DNA of 64,000 nt, taken from contig JASXTE010000001.1 of the NCBI GenBank assembly GCA_030280995.1, forward strand, positions 7,907,001 through 7,971,000, in the 5' to 3' direction. The notes under the pieces are model-generated. The model saw only the letters and a program-made list of their open reading frames with translations. It was not told the DNA's origin and ran no database searches. This stretch comes from Hemileia vastatrix. Taxonomy: Eukaryota > Basidiomycota > Pucciniomycetes > Pucciniales > Zaghouaniaceae. A program made the position numbers and the translations under genes. This document shows, in pieces, positions 63,481-64,000 of this stretch; position 1 is the first letter of the stretch, and the number at the start of each line of letters is the position of its first letter.

Positions 63481-64000
63481 GGAGAGAAAAAAAAACAAAA
63501 AAAAGAGAAAAAAGAGAAAAAAACAAAACAAAAATTAGTTTACCCTAGAACAAAAATAAATGAAGCACTTACAAAAAAAACAAAAAAAACAAAAAAAAGC
63601 AAAAAAAAACCAAGAAAAAAGAAAAAAAATGACCTACCTGGTGAGTTGAGTTGAGAAAATAAATGCAACCAAAATATTTGAGGGATGTTTGAGGAGAGGA
63701 TGAAAAGGATATGAGTGATGAATGAAAAAAAAATCACTGACAAAATATGCGATTTCATGTTGAGGAGGAGAAAGAAAACCAATGAGCCATCCAAAAAAAA
63801 GATATTCACCGTAAATTCAAAAAAAAAATGAATATGCAACAAACCAAAATACAAAACCAAGTGATTAAAGTACACAAAGAGGACATTTGGAAAGTATGAA
63901 AACATAAAAATAAAAAATTAAAAGGGTGAAGAGAAATGTTGGAGAGTAATTGGCATTATAATGGGGCCTATGCCGGTTGATTGAATGATTTGTGAATCAA
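63481..64000. other. A-rich low-complexity sequence to window end, no gene seen
   Basis: Poly-A/CAAAAA stretches at 63485-63630, then AT-rich DNA. Minus-strand frames are Phe/Leu-rich and unsupported. Confidence 0.55.

Noticed and set aside
62911..63531. 206-codon minus-strand ORF rich in Pro, Leu and Ser
   Set aside because: Translation of the 33-bp minisatellite and its inverse; no domain.

Overview
The window looks like AT-rich nuclear DNA of a basidiomycete fungus, most likely a rust (Pucciniales). That placement is an inference. It rests on very short spliceosomal introns (40-80 nt), the kinds of multicopy transposon-linked gene families present, and an extreme load of nested transposons. 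Only one clearly intact host gene is visible: an eight-exon alkaline ceramidase on the minus strand (28316-29934). No rRNA, tRNA or CRISPR array was found.

Layout. 1-4140 is a badly decayed Ty3/gypsy element (minus). 4503-5131 is a MITE with CACAG ends that contains a second, CACTA-type MITE (4810-5070). 5400-11426 is a non-autonomous Ty3 element (minus) with 1.08-kb LTRs, a broken gag, no pol and an antisense cysteine-rich ORF. 12496-17848 is a decayed Ty1/copia element (plus, target duplication AGCAT). 18065-27366 is a Tc1/mariner-type DNA transposon with about 360-bp inverted repeats, a D34E transposase and a passenger gene. It was later hit by a copia element (19332-24502, duplication GAATC), a CACTA MITE (25487-25747, duplication TGG) and a 157-bp LTR-like insert (27054-27210, duplication GGAGG). 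After the ceramidase gene, a foldback MITE (30990-36783) is split by copia element D (31002-36348, duplication ATTGG). A third CACTA MITE lies at 37102-37362 and a sister copia element E at 37692-43076. Next come two further inverted-repeat elements (43099-44067, 44235-45512) and two Myb/SANT-like genes (one clearly dead, one with a single stop). A roughly 90-bp tandem repeat is interrupted by a young, nearly intact Ty3 element G (49062-60093; 1165-bp LTRs with about seven differences by eye) and by a fourth CACTA MITE (60211-60471). The window ends with a decayed 2-oxoglutarate dioxygenase gene (Tet/JBP-like) and an inverted C-rich/G-rich minisatellite.

The most unusual signal is a small hairpin repeated about 40 times in the two related Ty3 elements (5400-11426 and 49062-60093). 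A 4-5 bp stem varies with compensating changes (AGTC/GACT, GGTC/GACC, GGGTC/GACCC, GACC/GGTC, ACCTC/GAGGT). The loop and the trailing TAAACTGG stay similar. Copies lie directly after the gag stop, inside the pol ORF, across the pol stop, and in a long 3' untranslated array. The same two elements share larger conserved stem-loops, one of which shows a paired base change. This suggests an RNA-level function (packaging, export, recoding or dimerisation) that I cannot match to a named system. The autonomous copy also lacks a recognisable protease motif between gag and reverse transcriptase.
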